Assembly: GCA_947632215.1 (NCBI GenBank)
Contig: CANROJ010000011.1
Span: 1-54,679, forward strand
Reading direction: 5' to 3'
Length of the DNA: 54,679 nt
DNA from: an uncultured Flavobacterium sp.
GTDB lineage: Bacteria; Bacteroidota; Bacteroidia; Flavobacteriales; Flavobacteriaceae
A model generated the notes under the pieces. That model did not search any database. It was not told the DNA's origin and saw nothing but the letters and a program-made list of their open reading frames with translations. Below, in pieces: positions 1-7,877 of this stretch (position 1 is its first letter; each line of letters starts with the position of its first letter). The translations under genes and the position numbers were made by a program.

Positions 1-128
1 TTTTCTTCATGATGTAATAAGTTTTTGTAAGATACAAAATGTTAATTGTATTACAAAATAAAGTTAATTATTGTATAATTTTCAGTTAACAATATACCTA
101 GTTGCAATTTACTAGCTAGATAAAAGAC

Positions 129-155
129 AAAAAGCCCCTTAATTGGGGCTTTTTT
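129..155. terminator. Rho-independent terminator, probably bidirectional
   Basis: The stem AAAAAGCCCC pairs with GGGGCTTTTT around a 6-base loop, with A and T runs on both sides. It sits at the 3' end of the leftward small gene at 154-360, and its stem just touches that gene's stop codon. Nothing codes to its left within the window (1-128 is AT-rich with no recognisable feature). Confidence 0.85.
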
Positions 156-360
156 AGTTATTTAAATTATAGAGATATTGATCTTTGTATTTTTTCCAAA
201 TATTGTAATCTTCATAACTAATACTACCACCCATAATAGATATAATATGTATTCTTGATAGTTTTTTATTTAACTCTGGATCTATTTTTGGATAAGTTTT
301 TACAGGTTCAAAAGTTTGCTTGGTTATTTTAGATCTTGTTTTAAAAAATTTGCTACTCAT
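154..360 (-). CDS. Small hypothetical protein (68 aa)
   Basis: I do not recognise the family. The product is short, basic at its N-terminus (several Lys/Arg in the first 16 residues) and has no signal peptide or membrane segment. It starts at an ATG only 2 bases after the stop of the decayed NdpA-family gene at 363-1010, so it was probably the distal gene of that operon, and it ends on a strong terminator. That position is the main argument that it is real. With its upstream partner interrupted and no promoter of its own visible, its expression is doubtful. It could be a genuine conserved companion of the nucleoid-associated protein or a leftover reading frame. Confidence 0.5.
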   Translation of the reverse strand: MSSKFFKTRSKITKQTFEPVKTYPKIDPELNKKLSRIHIISIMGGSISYEDYNIWKKYKDQYLYNLNN

Positions 361-362
361 GC

Positions 363-1010
363 CTACTTTACTTCTTTGTTATAGTAACATAAATAGTAAT
401 ACATCTGCCTTTCCTCATCCCACCCTTTTTCTAGGAACTTATCCGCACTTTCAGGGTTAATAAAGTCAAGTTTAATGGTGATGTTCGTATCTAGGTTAAT
501 AACATTTTTAAACTTTCTTCTAGCTTCTGTAACGGCTTTGTTTGAGATAGGGAAGGAGGTGGTGTCCTCAATACTGTACTTTTCTTCTTGGTCCGATTTG
601 TAATTTTTAAACTCCGAGATTAAATCAGGATTGTCGATTACTTCGTTGAGGAAATTAAATTCTTCGAACTCGTCGTTTTAAGCAAAGTAATCTACGGATC
701 TATTTAGAAACATTACTTCTTTTTTTTTGTCTTCAGCCGGAAGTACTACGTCTTTTGCAAAGTCCTGACAGAATTTCAAATACTTTTTAGTGAAGAAGTT
801 TTCATCTTCACAAATATCCAGTCCTAAGAAATGTTCCATCCAATAGCGAGCGTCATATTTGTTGCTATCTATGGTTAGAACTTTGTAGCCGTTTTCTTTT
901 TCGTGATTAAAAATTAGAACTCCTTTATCTAGTTTGCCAAGATTAATACCTTGCTCAAGTCTCATTTTTAGATTTGACCCAATTTGAATCACATCTCCTA
1001 AAGGGAATAA
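363..1010 (-). pseudogene. Decayed nucleoid-associated protein (NdpA / 37-kDa family)
   Basis: Read leftward, one frame encodes a clear C-terminal part of an NdpA-type protein: FPLGDVIQIGSNLK, then LEQGINLGKLDKGVLIFN, then YDARYWMEHFLGLD. The frame hits a TAA at 678-680 straight after VDYFA, then continues in the same frame for about 104 codons (NDEFEEFNFLNEV and onward) to a TAG at 363-365. A single AAA-to-TAA change would explain the interruption. The 5' end is also missing: the family is usually about 330-340 residues, and only about 215 codons of homology are present. The missing end abuts the transposase remnant at 1113-1319, so the likely history is disruption by an insertion sequence followed by decay. 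A protein made from 678-992 alone would be a fragment. Function in intact relatives is binding to the nucleoid. Confidence 0.8.
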
Positions 1011-1016
1011 TATTAA

Positions 1017-1061
1017 AGGTGAACATTATTAGTTAGAGACTAGTTTTGTTCACCTTTTTTT
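1017..1061 (+). terminator. Hairpin with T-run at the edge of the decay island
   Basis: AGGTGAAC at 1017-1024 pairs with GTTCACCT at 1048-1055 and is followed by six more T. It lies at the point where homology of the NdpA-like gene stops. No rightward gene feeds into it, so it may be the transcription-blocking end of a lost insertion sequence rather than a gene terminator. Confidence 0.5.
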
Positions 1062-1090
1062 ATTGTGTTTTCTCCTGTTGTTAGTAAAAC

Positions 1091-1318
1091 GGATCAATCT
1101 CAAAACCTGTGGTTATGCAAATAATTTAGCTAAACGGTATAAAAAGAAATTCACATCTCTAACTCCTCTAAACTGTGCTCGGAATGCTTTAATTTTAGCA
1201 TTAAAGGATTCAGCTGATGCGTTTGTACTTCTATTGTAAAAGTAGTTTACAATAGATTGATAGTTGTTTTGTAAGGAGTTTGCTACGGTATTAAAGGGAT
1301 CAAGCGCAAAACTTGGGG
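1091..1318. repeat. Imperfect direct repeat flanking the transposase remnant
   Basis: The 22 bases at 1091-1112 and 1297-1318 agree at 18 positions (GGATCAA, then C, then CAAAAC, then TG and GG). They point the same way, one just beyond the transposase stop and one at the upstream break of the remnant. Same orientation is what two successive right ends of related elements would give, rather than the two inverted ends of one element. Confidence 0.5.
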
Positions 1319-1319
1319 A
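1113..1319 (-). mobile_element. C-terminal remnant of an ISAon1-like transposase
   Basis: The leftward frame ending with TAA at 1113-1115 reads FNTVANSLQNNYQSI, then NRSTNASAESFNAKIKAF, then FRGVRDVNFFLYRLAKLFA. This is the characteristic end of the DDE transposase found in Bacteroidota ISAon1-type elements (related to ISL3). Only about 60 codons remain, and the frame is closed upstream by a TAG at 1320-1322. No start, catalytic DDE core or opposite terminal repeat is visible, so the element cannot move by itself. It lies next to the truncated NdpA-like gene and is probably connected with its truncation. Confidence 0.8.
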
Positions 1320-1478
1320 CTAAGCAAAAAGTTTGGTTAATCTGAAAAGCTGTAGTTCTAAAAGTATTGTAAAGCTAACTCAAAGAAATAGATAAGTATT
1401 AGGGATGTAAATCCTGTTATATTGTAGCTTAAAATAATTTTAGTTTACTTAATTTTAAGAATCAATCTAATCCATTTT

Positions 1479-2279
1479 ATGATAAGTAATTTACATCAGT
1501 TTATAGAAGTAGATAATAAAGAAGTGTATTGTGATCTTTTGCTAGTAAAGGGAGTTAATTCAAATTTACCTACTATTGTTTTATTGCACGATTCCCTGGG
1601 TTGTGTAGAATTATGGCGAGACTTTCCTAGACAGCTATCTTCGGAATTAACAATGAATGTACTTGTGTATGATCGCATGGGCTACGGTAAGTCCCAAGCA
1701 CTCGATACAAGCCAAAGAAGTAAAAATTATTTAGAACAAGAAGCTCATTTCTTAAATAAATTACTAGATAAATTAGCAATTAAGAAGGTTTGTCTTGTAG
1801 GTTACAGCGATGGAGGGTCTATTGCCCTTTTATATGGAGCTTTGTACAGTCATAGAATAGATTCCTTAGTTTGTGCTGCTGGACATATCTTTGTAGAAGA
1901 TATCACACTTAAAGGCATTAAGAACAGTAAAGAGTATTTTCAAAATAGCAATTTAGCTCTCAGATTAGAAAAATATCACGGAAGCAAGGTAGGTACTCTC
2001 TTGGATGCTTGGATACAAACATGGACTCATAGCAGTTATAGAGATTGGAGTATTGAACATTTAATGTCTAGAATTTCGTGTCCTGTTTTATTTTTACAAG
2101 GAGATATGGATGAATATGGAACGTTAGAGCAAGTTACTAAAACACTTGACAAAGTTCAGGGAATCAAACAAATGGAAATTTTGTCAAATACTACACATGC
2201 TCTTTTTAAAGAAAAGCCTCAAGAGGTTCTTTGTCTTATAAGTAATTTTATAAATAAGTATTCTAAGGGTGTTTTATAG
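1479..2279 (+). CDS. Alpha/beta hydrolase
   Basis: A 266-residue single-domain cytoplasmic hydrolase of the alpha/beta fold. The oxyanion-loop region reads VLLHDSLGC (residues 34-42). The nucleophile elbow is VGYSDGG with Ser110, the likely acid is Asp209 or Asp211 in LQGDMDE, and the histidine is His240 in NTTHAL, so the catalytic triad is complete. There is no signal peptide. The first ATG was chosen because it precedes the first strand at the usual distance. The gene stands alone to the right of the decay island, and its last 6 bases overlap the end of the convergent small gene at 2274-2477. The substrate cannot be told from sequence: esterase, lipase-like, haloperoxidase-like and C-C hydrolase relatives share this layout. 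Confidence 0.88.
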   Translation: MISNLHQFIEVDNKEVYCDLLLVKGVNSNLPTIVLLHDSLGCVELWRDFPRQLSSELTMNVLVYDRMGYGKSQALDTSQRSKNYLEQEAHFLNKLLDKLAIKKVCLVGYSDGGSIALLYGALYSHRIDSLVCAAGHIFVEDITLKGIKNSKEYFQNSNLALRLEKYHGSKVGTLLDAWIQTWTHSSYRDWSIEHLMSRISCPVLFLQGDMDEYGTLEQVTKTLDKVQGIKQMEILSNTTHALFKEKPQEVLCLISNFINKYSKGVL

Positions 2280-2477
2280 TTGTATTAACTGTTGTATTTT
2301 GTCTCTAAACAAAAGGGTTAACCTTGGGTCCTTGGTAGATAGGTATGCTTTTTCTAAGCTTTTCAAGTAGAGCTCTAAATCTGTTACCTCACTACCTTGA
2401 TCTAATAAAAAAGGTACTTGTAGGTTTTTATTTCTAATTTGTTCTAGAGCTGAGTTTATGAAGGTTTGTTTTTCCAT
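2274..2477 (-). CDS. Small hypothetical protein (67 aa)
   Basis: An unrecognised acidic, helical-looking protein. The sequence starts MEKQTFINSALEQIRN and has a regular heptad-like pattern of leucines (LELYLKSLEKAYL), which suggests a two-helix bundle. I took the ATG at 2475-2477 because the seven codons before it are poor. It overlaps the end of the rightward hydrolase by 6 bases tail to tail and lies downstream of the lytic transglycosylase, but is separated from it by a terminator at 2529-2568. No membrane segment or known motif is visible. It is probably a real small gene, but this rests on reading-frame quality only. Confidence 0.5.
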   Translation of the reverse strand: MEKQTFINSALEQIRNKNLQVPFLLDQGSEVTDLELYLKSLEKAYLSTKDPRLTLLFRDKIQQLIQL

Positions 2478-2528
2478 GGTAAAATAATTAAATATCACAG
2501 CTATAAAATAAATAGCTGCTTGTTTAAA

Positions 2529-2568
2529 AGAGTTCTAAAAGCACTTTATAAAGCGCTTCTAGAACTCT
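2529..2568 (-). terminator. Terminator of the lytic transglycosylase operon
   Basis: The outer stem AGAGTTCTA / TAGAACTCT encloses an inner stem formed by AAGCACTTT and AAAGCGCTT. On the leftward strand it is followed by TCTTTT. It lies 9 bases past the stop of the gene at 2577-3491. Confidence 0.75.
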
Positions 2569-2576
2569 TATTTTGA

Positions 2577-3491
2577 TTAAACAGGTATAGCAATTTTATA
2601 GGTCTTGCCCTTAGGTTTAAAAGAAGTGTTTACTAACCAAGGGTTGTATAATTTTAGTAATTTGTAGTTGATACCTTGTTGCTTTGCCCAATAAGCTAAA
2701 TCGTCAATGTCATAATTCACCGGGATATATTTAAAATCTATAGGCTGGTACTTCGCGTTATAGGGAATGGTAAAACCGTATTTATCTGTATTTTGCATAA
2801 TTTCTTTTAAAGCTAAAATACGGAAGACATATCGGGAGGTCTCTTGATTTAAGAATAAATCATAGTAGTTATTTACTTGTTGTGCATCCATTGCTCTTGT
2901 CACACCAGCCATTCCGCGGTTATATGCAGCAGCTACTAATGTCCATGATCCAAACCTAGCTTTAGCATCGTTAAAGTATTCACATGCTTTTTGAGTAGCC
3001 TTTTCTAAGTCGTAACGTTCATCTATGGTTTCATCTACGACAAGTCCATAGTCGCCAGCTGTTCCTTTCATGAATTGCCAAAATCCGCTAGCTCCTGCAG
3101 GTGAGACAGCATTGCTAAGATTGCTTTCAATAACACATAAGTATTTGAAGTCATCTGGAATGCCATTTTCTTTTAAAATAGGCTCAATTATAGGAAAATA
3201 ACGTTGCGCTCTTTTGATGTTTAAAATAGTCGAGCCATGTAAATTGGTATTAGATATCATTTCTCTATCGAAACGTTCTTTTACATCTAAGATATCTAAA
3301 GGAGCTGGTTCATTAGCAAAATTAGCAGACGTTGGTAGAGCAAAGTAGTGCGGACTGGTTTGTAATTTTAAATTTTCTAATAAATTACTCTGTGGGTCAT
3401 TATCTGTATTAGGACTACTTGAATAGATCATCACTGAAGATATAGCTACTATAGCTGCTATAGATAATATTGTTTTAGTATTCTTTTTCAT
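2577..3491 (-). CDS. Lytic transglycosylase, SLT domain (MltD-like)
   Basis: A 304-residue exported murein hydrolase that cleaves the MurNAc-GlcNAc bond with formation of a 1,6-anhydro product. The N-terminus has a short basic stretch and a hydrophobic helix (residues 8-25), a signal peptide or membrane anchor. The SLT domain spans about residues 95-235: catalytic Glu122 in CVIESNLSNAVSPAG, followed by GFWQFM and the AAYNRG motif typical of MltD/Slt enzymes. A LysM region is not evident. The C-terminal 60 residues (NYKLLKLYNPWL, then YKIAIPV) resemble the linker region of MltD but end early. The start overlaps the end of the upstream hydrolase gene by 17 bases, so the two are translationally linked. 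Murein recycling is also represented by anmK at 49.7 kb. Confidence 0.9.
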   Translation of the reverse strand: MKKNTKTILSIAAIVAISSVMIYSSSPNTDNDPQSNLLENLKLQTSPHYFALPTSANFANEPAPLDILDVKERFDREMISNTNLHGSTILNIKRAQRYFPIIEPILKENGIPDDFKYLCVIESNLSNAVSPAGASGFWQFMKGTAGDYGLVVDETIDERYDLEKATQKACEYFNDAKARFGSWTLVAAAYNRGMAGVTRAMDAQQVNNYYDLFLNQETSRYVFRILALKEIMQNTDKYGFTIPYNAKYQPIDFKYIPVNYDIDDLAYWAKQQGINYKLLKLYNPWLVNTSFKPKGKTYKIAIPV

Positions 3492-4146
3492 TTGTATTGT
3501 TTGTTATTAAAGAAGGAAGGTGCTTGTTAAACCATTTGAATTTGGTGATTATCATAGCATGGGTTCCGCCCTTTAAGATTATAGCATTTTTTATATTTTC
3601 TACAGGAAATAATTCGTCTTTATCTCCATGGATATGTAGGACGTGGTCAAGTTCTTTCTTGGGTTGCCAATTTAATATTTTATCAATCGACCAATCTAGA
3701 TAATTAACATCTAAAACGGTAAGATATCTTTTATATAAATCTAATTTATGAGCTGAGGTATTCTTAGTTAACCAATACTGGAAAGCTTTAGTTAGAAGGT
3801 TCAGAGGTAATATTTTGTATATTTTTGTTTTTCTTGCAAAATTATATAGACTAGGATACTGCTCTGGGCTTCTAACACTAGAAATGATAATTGTTTTACT
3901 AGCCTGTATTGTATTGTGTAGTTCTTGCACAATTATGCCTCCGAAAGAAACTCCTATTAGCACAGGGTTGTTATGATGTATTTTTTTTTTAAATAGTAAA
4001 ACATATTGTTGTAACGTCATATTTTTACTTACTGTAGGCCACGATAAATAGTGAGTTTCGAATATAGTCGGATCTAATTTTATATGCTCAAAAATAAGTG
4101 GATTAGATGCCATTCCTGGGATGAAATAAACTGGTATTTTGCTCAT
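3475..4146 (-). CDS. Alpha/beta hydrolase, small
   Basis: A 223-residue cytoplasmic alpha/beta hydrolase. The N-terminal strand and oxyanion loop read YFIPGMASNP (residues 7-16), the nucleophile elbow is IGVSFGG with Ser67, a later strand ends HIHGDKDELFP with the probable acid, and GGTHAM near residue 194 carries the histidine. No signal peptide is seen. It is the first gene of a two-gene leftward operon, overlapping the lytic transglycosylase start by 17 bases. Such overlap suggests co-regulation, but does not show that this enzyme acts on the cell wall. The substrate is unknown. Confidence 0.85.
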   Translation of the reverse strand: MSKIPVYFIPGMASNPLIFEHIKLDPTIFETHYLSWPTVSKNMTLQQYVLLFKKKIHHNNPVLIGVSFGGIIVQELHNTIQASKTIIISSVRSPEQYPSLYNFARKTKIYKILPLNLLTKAFQYWLTKNTSAHKLDLYKRYLTVLDVNYLDWSIDKILNWQPKKELDHVLHIHGDKDELFPVENIKNAIILKGGTHAMIITKFKWFNKHLPSLITNNTNEKEY

Positions 4147-4336
4147 TGTAAATTAATTAACTAATAGAATGATGAGTGTTTGAAAAAAAATGACGAACTT
4201 TGCTAAATATAGTTACTTTAAGGAGGAATTAAAAATAATACTACGTTAAAGTTTATACAAACCAGCAAGCTTTCAAAGTTCTCCCTTACTCCGCAAATTA
4301 AAGTATATTCTAATGAATCAACTAATACAATTATAA

Positions 4337-4618
4337 ATGGAAATTAAAGACAATGAGTTACTTCGTCAGTTTGAAATAGAAACAGACAAAGGACTTTTAA
4401 GTGTGGAATATTCCCTACAAGAGAGAAAAATATTTCTTACACGTTTGAACAATGAACAGGAATCTACACAAATCAGTAGTAATGATTTTATTAAAGGTAT
4501 TCTAGAGTTAGTCAAGCAACGCAAATTAAGAGTTGTTCCTACTCATCCAAAGATTGTGTCCTTTTTTAGGAAGAATCCAAGCTATAAAGAAATGTTGCCT
4601 CCAGGTATTCGTATTTAA
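4337..4618 (+). CDS. GNAT-fold N-acetyltransferase-like protein (YidJ/Gcn5-related, short)
   Basis: A 93-residue protein of the short acetyltransferase-like family (Pfam 'GCN5-related N-acetyl-transferase', YidJ group). The pattern is visible in sequence: EIETDKGLLSVEYSL near the start, a central helix (ILELVKQRK), then the diagnostic LRVVPTHPKIVSFFRKNP, which matches the family's 'VVP.CPFV..Y...HP' segment. Members bind acetyl-CoA through this shortened fold, but physiological substrates are mostly unknown. The family's usual glycine-rich GKGIA-like loop is not present here; the equivalent stretch is SNDFIKGI, so catalytic competence is uncertain. It is a single-gene unit ended by a strong hairpin. 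Confidence 0.75.
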   Translation: MEIKDNELLRQFEIETDKGLLSVEYSLQERKIFLTRLNNEQESTQISSNDFIKGILELVKQRKLRVVPTHPKIVSFFRKNPSYKEMLPPGIRI

Positions 4619-4654
4619 GAAGGATTTGATGATAACCTATTATTTCTAGGTATT

Positions 4655-4700
4655 AAAAAGACACAGGGTTTATATTTAAATATAAACCCTGTGTCTTTTT
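4655..4700. terminator. Strong bidirectional terminator
   Basis: A perfect stem of about 20 bp, AAAAAGACACAGGGTTTATA against its complement with a short AT loop, with a T-run on each strand. It separates the convergent genes at 4337-4618 and 4710-6026. Confidence 0.92.
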
Positions 4701-4709
4701 ATCTTTTTA

Positions 4710-6026
4710 CTATAAAAAATTAAAGCGAACTATACCATCTTGGTCAATAGTAGTAAGCTCTATTTGATGTAGAGTGTTTACAAGTGCTGGATCCCAAGGT
4801 GTTTTAACCTTTACGTAGTTTTCTGTAAATCCATGTATGTAACCTTGTTTGTTTTCTGATTCAAATAAAACAGTTTTCTCTTTACCTAGTTGGCTTTCAT
4901 AAAAAGCTCTACGTTTTTTTACAGATAGACCTCTTAACATTTTACTTCTTTTATTACGAATATTTATAGGAACTACATCTGCCATGTCTATGGCTTCGGT
5001 ATTGTCTCTTTCCGAATAGGTAAAGACGTGTAAGTAAGAAATATCTAATTGAGTTAAGAAGTTATAAGTTTCTAGGAATTTTTCGTCTGTTTCTCCAGGG
5101 AAACCAACAATTACATCTACCCCTATACAACAATCCGGCATAACTTGTTTTATTCTAGTTACTCTTTCTGTGTAAAGATCCGTTAAATAACGACGTTTCA
5201 TTTTCTTTAAAATATCGTCACAACCAGATTGTAATGGAATATGAAAGTGTGGCACAAAACTTCTGCTTTGAGCAACAAAATCAATAGTTTCGTTTTTAAG
5301 TAAGTTAGGTTCAATAGAAGAGATTCTTAACCTCTCGATGCCTTGCACTTTGTCTAAAGCTTGTACTAATTCTAAAAAGGTATGTTCGTGTTTTTTATTT
5401 CCAAACTCTCCTTTTCCATAATCTCCAACATTTACTCCAGTTAGAACGATTTCCTTAATGTCTTTTGCAGATATTTCAGCTGCATTTTTCAAAACATTAT
5501 CCATTGTATCACTTCTAGAAATACCACGTGCTAAAGGAATAGTACAGTAGGTACACTTGTAATCGCATCCATCTTGTACTTTTAAAAAGGCTCTTGTTCT
5601 ATCTCCAATAGAATAACTTCCTACATAAAAATCTGCCTCAGATATCTCACAAGAGTGTACCTCTCCCATATCATTTTTAGATAGATCGTTAATGTAATCG
5701 GTTATTTTGAATTTTTCTGTTGCACCTAATACAAGATCCACACCATCTACCTGAGCTAATTGTTCGGGTTTTAATTGTGCATAACATCCTACTGCGGCAA
5801 CAAAAGCTTTTTGATTTTTCTTTTGTGCTTTCTTTACTATTTGTTTAAACTGTTTATCAGCGTTTTCTGTAACAGAACAAGTATTGATAACATATATATC
5901 GGCAACTTCTTCAAAATCTACCCGATCAAACCCCTCTTGCTCAAAACTTCTGGCAATAGTTGAGGTTTCTGAAAAGTTTAGTTTACAACCTAAAGTATAA
6001 AAGGCTACTTTTTTTCTATTTTCCAT
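4710..6026 (-). CDS. mtaB: tRNA t6A37 methylthiotransferase MtaB
   Basis: A 438-residue radical-SAM enzyme that converts t6A to ms2t6A at position 37 of tRNAs reading ANN codons. The N-terminal UPF0004 domain carries the three auxiliary-cluster cysteines: Cys14 in TLGCKLNFSE, Cys50 in VINTCSVTENAD and Cys81 in AVGCYAQ. The radical-SAM cluster is Cys154, Cys158 and Cys161 in QDGCDYKCTYC. A C-terminal TRAM-like region follows (about residues 375-438). TLGCKLN and the total length favour MtaB over MiaB or RimO. It is a monocistronic leftward gene that shares a 90-base intergenic region with the divergent binding-protein gene. Confidence 0.93.
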   Translation of the reverse strand: MENRKKVAFYTLGCKLNFSETSTIARSFEQEGFDRVDFEEVADIYVINTCSVTENADKQFKQIVKKAQKKNQKAFVAAVGCYAQLKPEQLAQVDGVDLVLGATEKFKITDYINDLSKNDMGEVHSCEISEADFYVGSYSIGDRTRAFLKVQDGCDYKCTYCTIPLARGISRSDTMDNVLKNAAEISAKDIKEIVLTGVNVGDYGKGEFGNKKHEHTFLELVQALDKVQGIERLRISSIEPNLLKNETIDFVAQSRSFVPHFHIPLQSGCDDILKKMKRRYLTDLYTERVTRIKQVMPDCCIGVDVIVGFPGETDEKFLETYNFLTQLDISYLHVFTYSERDNTEAIDMADVVPINIRNKRSKMLRGLSVKKRRAFYESQLGKEKTVLFESENKQGYIHGFTENYVKVKTPWDPALVNTLHQIELTTIDQDGIVRFNFL

Positions 6027-6047
6027 AATGATTACCTACTATAGTAG

Positions 6048-6055
6048 TAACTTTG
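6048..6055 (+). promoter_or_regulatory. -7 box TAACTTTG for the binding-protein gene
   Basis: It matches the Bacteroidota consensus TAnnTTTG exactly and lies 59 bases before the ATG at 6115. It overlaps the divergent mtaB upstream region. A matching -33 element is not clear. Confidence 0.5.
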
Positions 6056-6088
6056 ACTATATTTCCTTTTTGCTTTAAAAAAGGACTG

Positions 6089-6096
6089 CAAATTTA
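6089..6096 (-). promoter_or_regulatory. -7 box TAAATTTG for mtaB
   Basis: On the leftward strand this reads TAAATTTG, a full match to TAnnTTTG, 63 bases upstream of the mtaB start. The two divergent promoters therefore overlap in one short intergenic region. Confidence 0.5.
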
Positions 6097-6114
6097 CGTA
6101 CAAAATTCGGTTTG

Positions 6115-7719
6115 ATGAAATCAATAATTTATTATATATCAATAATTTGGATAGCATTAACTATCCAAGGGTGTCAAAATAAAAGCGACAAGGACACCGA
6201 TCACTTAGTTTTTCGCTATAATGAATTCTCTAGTGTACAGAGCTTGGATCCCGCTTTTGCTAAAAGTATGTCTATTATTTGGCCTTGTAACCAGTTGTTT
6301 AATTCCTTAGTTCAATTAGATGATAGCCTTCAAGTTAGACCTGATCTAGCTAAGAGGTGGGAAGTCTCTAGTGATGCTTTGCAATATGAGTTCACTCTAA
6401 GAAATGATGTTTACTTCCATAAACATGGTAATTTTGGCCCAGATAGTACTCGTGCAGTGACCTCTTACGATATTGCCTATAGTTTGGAGCGATTACAAGA
6501 TCCGGATTTAGTTTCTCCAGGGGCTTGGATTATGCATAATGTGGATAAGATACAGGTGAGTAATGATAGTGTTTTAAAAATTATTTTAAAACAACCTTTT
6601 CCTGGGTTTTTAGGATTAATGTCTATGAGATATGCCTCTGTTGTACCTAGGGAAATTGTAGAAGACAAATCCATTGACTTTAGGGTTTCTCCCATTGGAA
6701 CAGGACCATTTTATGTTAAATATTGGCAAGAGAATGTAAAGCTTATTTTGCGTAAAAATCCCCTTTATTTTGAAAGGGATTCTGCCGGAGTTGCTCTGCC
6801 TTATTTGGAATCTATCGCCATTAGCTTCTTAACAGATAAACAGAGTGGATTCTTGCAATTTTTGCAGGGTAATTTAGATTTTTTGTCTGGTATTGATGCA
6901 TCTTATAAAGACGATATTCTAGAAGGTAATGGGGAGTTGAAACAAAAATATCAACAGGAATTCAAGATGGTAAAAGGTCCTTATTTGAATACCGAATATA
7001 TAGGGTTTAATTTACGTGATACCCTTGAGAATAAGTTGACCAAGGATTTACGTGAAGCCTTAAATATTGGATTTGATAGACAAAAAATGCTTGTCTTTTT
7101 AAGAAATGGTCTTGGAATATCTTCTATCGGAGGTATAATACCTAAAGGCTTAATAGGTAATTTTGAAAGACAAGATAATTATAATGTGGACCAAGCTAAG
7201 TTGTTGGTTAATAAGTATAAAGAGCAGCATAATCTTTCCAAGGTTAATTTAACTCTATCCATGGATGCATCATATACTGATATCGGGCAATACTTACAAA
7301 GAGAATGGCAAAAGATAGGGGTAGATGTAGCCATTGATATTCTACCCAGTTCTACTTTAAGGCAGAGTATTTCCTCGGGTAAAGTAGAAATGTTTCGGGC
7401 TAGTTGGATTGCTGATTATCCAGATGCTCAAAATTATCTTTCTCTTTTTTATTCAAAAAACTGGCCTTCTAATGGGCCTAATTACACAAGGTTTTCCAAT
7501 GCCATTTTTGATGAGTTATACACTGAATCTCTTTTAAATATGGATGATAGTGCAAAGCAAAGATATTACTATCAAATGGATTCTATTGTTAGGGCGCAAG
7601 TACCAGTGATTGTCTTGTATTATGATCAAGCTGTGCGCTTCTCTAGTAAGAAAGTGTATAACTTATCTATTAACCCAATGAATAATCTATTTTTAAAGAA
7701 TGTCTATAAGACTAAATAG
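6115..7719 (+). CDS. ABC-type oligopeptide-binding lipoprotein (SBP_bac_5)
   Basis: A 534-residue extracytoplasmic solute-binding protein of family 5 (peptide/nickel type). The signal peptide ends in a lipobox LTIQGC with Cys20 as the lipidated residue, so it is membrane-tethered. Family features include YNEFSSVQSLDPAFAKS near the mature N-terminus, LAKRWEVSSDALQYEFTLR, and a late DYPDAQNYLSLFYS. I chose the ATG at 6115 rather than the TTG one codon earlier. No permease or ATPase gene is adjacent: neighbours are mtaB (divergent) and a two-component operon (downstream), so the transporter partners lie elsewhere or the protein has a stand-alone role. Ligand could be peptide or another small molecule; the sequence does not decide. 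Confidence 0.88.
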   Translation: MKSIIYYISIIWIALTIQGCQNKSDKDTDHLVFRYNEFSSVQSLDPAFAKSMSIIWPCNQLFNSLVQLDDSLQVRPDLAKRWEVSSDALQYEFTLRNDVYFHKHGNFGPDSTRAVTSYDIAYSLERLQDPDLVSPGAWIMHNVDKIQVSNDSVLKIILKQPFPGFLGLMSMRYASVVPREIVEDKSIDFRVSPIGTGPFYVKYWQENVKLILRKNPLYFERDSAGVALPYLESIAISFLTDKQSGFLQFLQGNLDFLSGIDASYKDDILEGNGELKQKYQQEFKMVKGPYLNTEYIGFNLRDTLENKLTKDLREALNIGFDRQKMLVFLRNGLGISSIGGIIPKGLIGNFERQDNYNVDQAKLLVNKYKEQHNLSKVNLTLSMDASYTDIGQYLQREWQKIGVDVAIDILPSSTLRQSISSGKVEMFRASWIADYPDAQNYLSLFYSKNWPSNGPNYTRFSNAIFDELYTESLLNMDDSAKQRYYYQMDSIVRAQVPVIVLYYDQAVRFSSKKVYNLSINPMNNLFLKNVYKTK

Positions 7720-7797
7720 TTCTAGTGCTTATAATAGGGGTGAAAAGACAATTTAGTTAGTTTGTTTTTTTGTTTATACTTAATACTTCTATTTTTC

Positions 7798-7805
7798 TAT
7801 CTTTG
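7798..7805 (+). promoter_or_regulatory. -7 box TATCTTTG for the LytTR operon
   Basis: It matches TAnnTTTG and lies 72 bases before the response regulator ATG, in the 158-base gap after the binding-protein gene. The T-rich stretch upstream gives no unambiguous TTG at the right distance. Confidence 0.45.
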
Positions 7806-7877
7806 TCTGTATGCTTCTTTTTAAAAGAAGCTCTTTTGACTCTCTAGGCTAACTACAACATAATAATATTTTTAAAA

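Noticed and set aside
678..992. Treating 678-992 as an intact 104-residue protein.
   Set aside because: The homology continues in the same frame past the TAA for another 104 codons and is also missing its start, so it is a fragment of a pseudogene.
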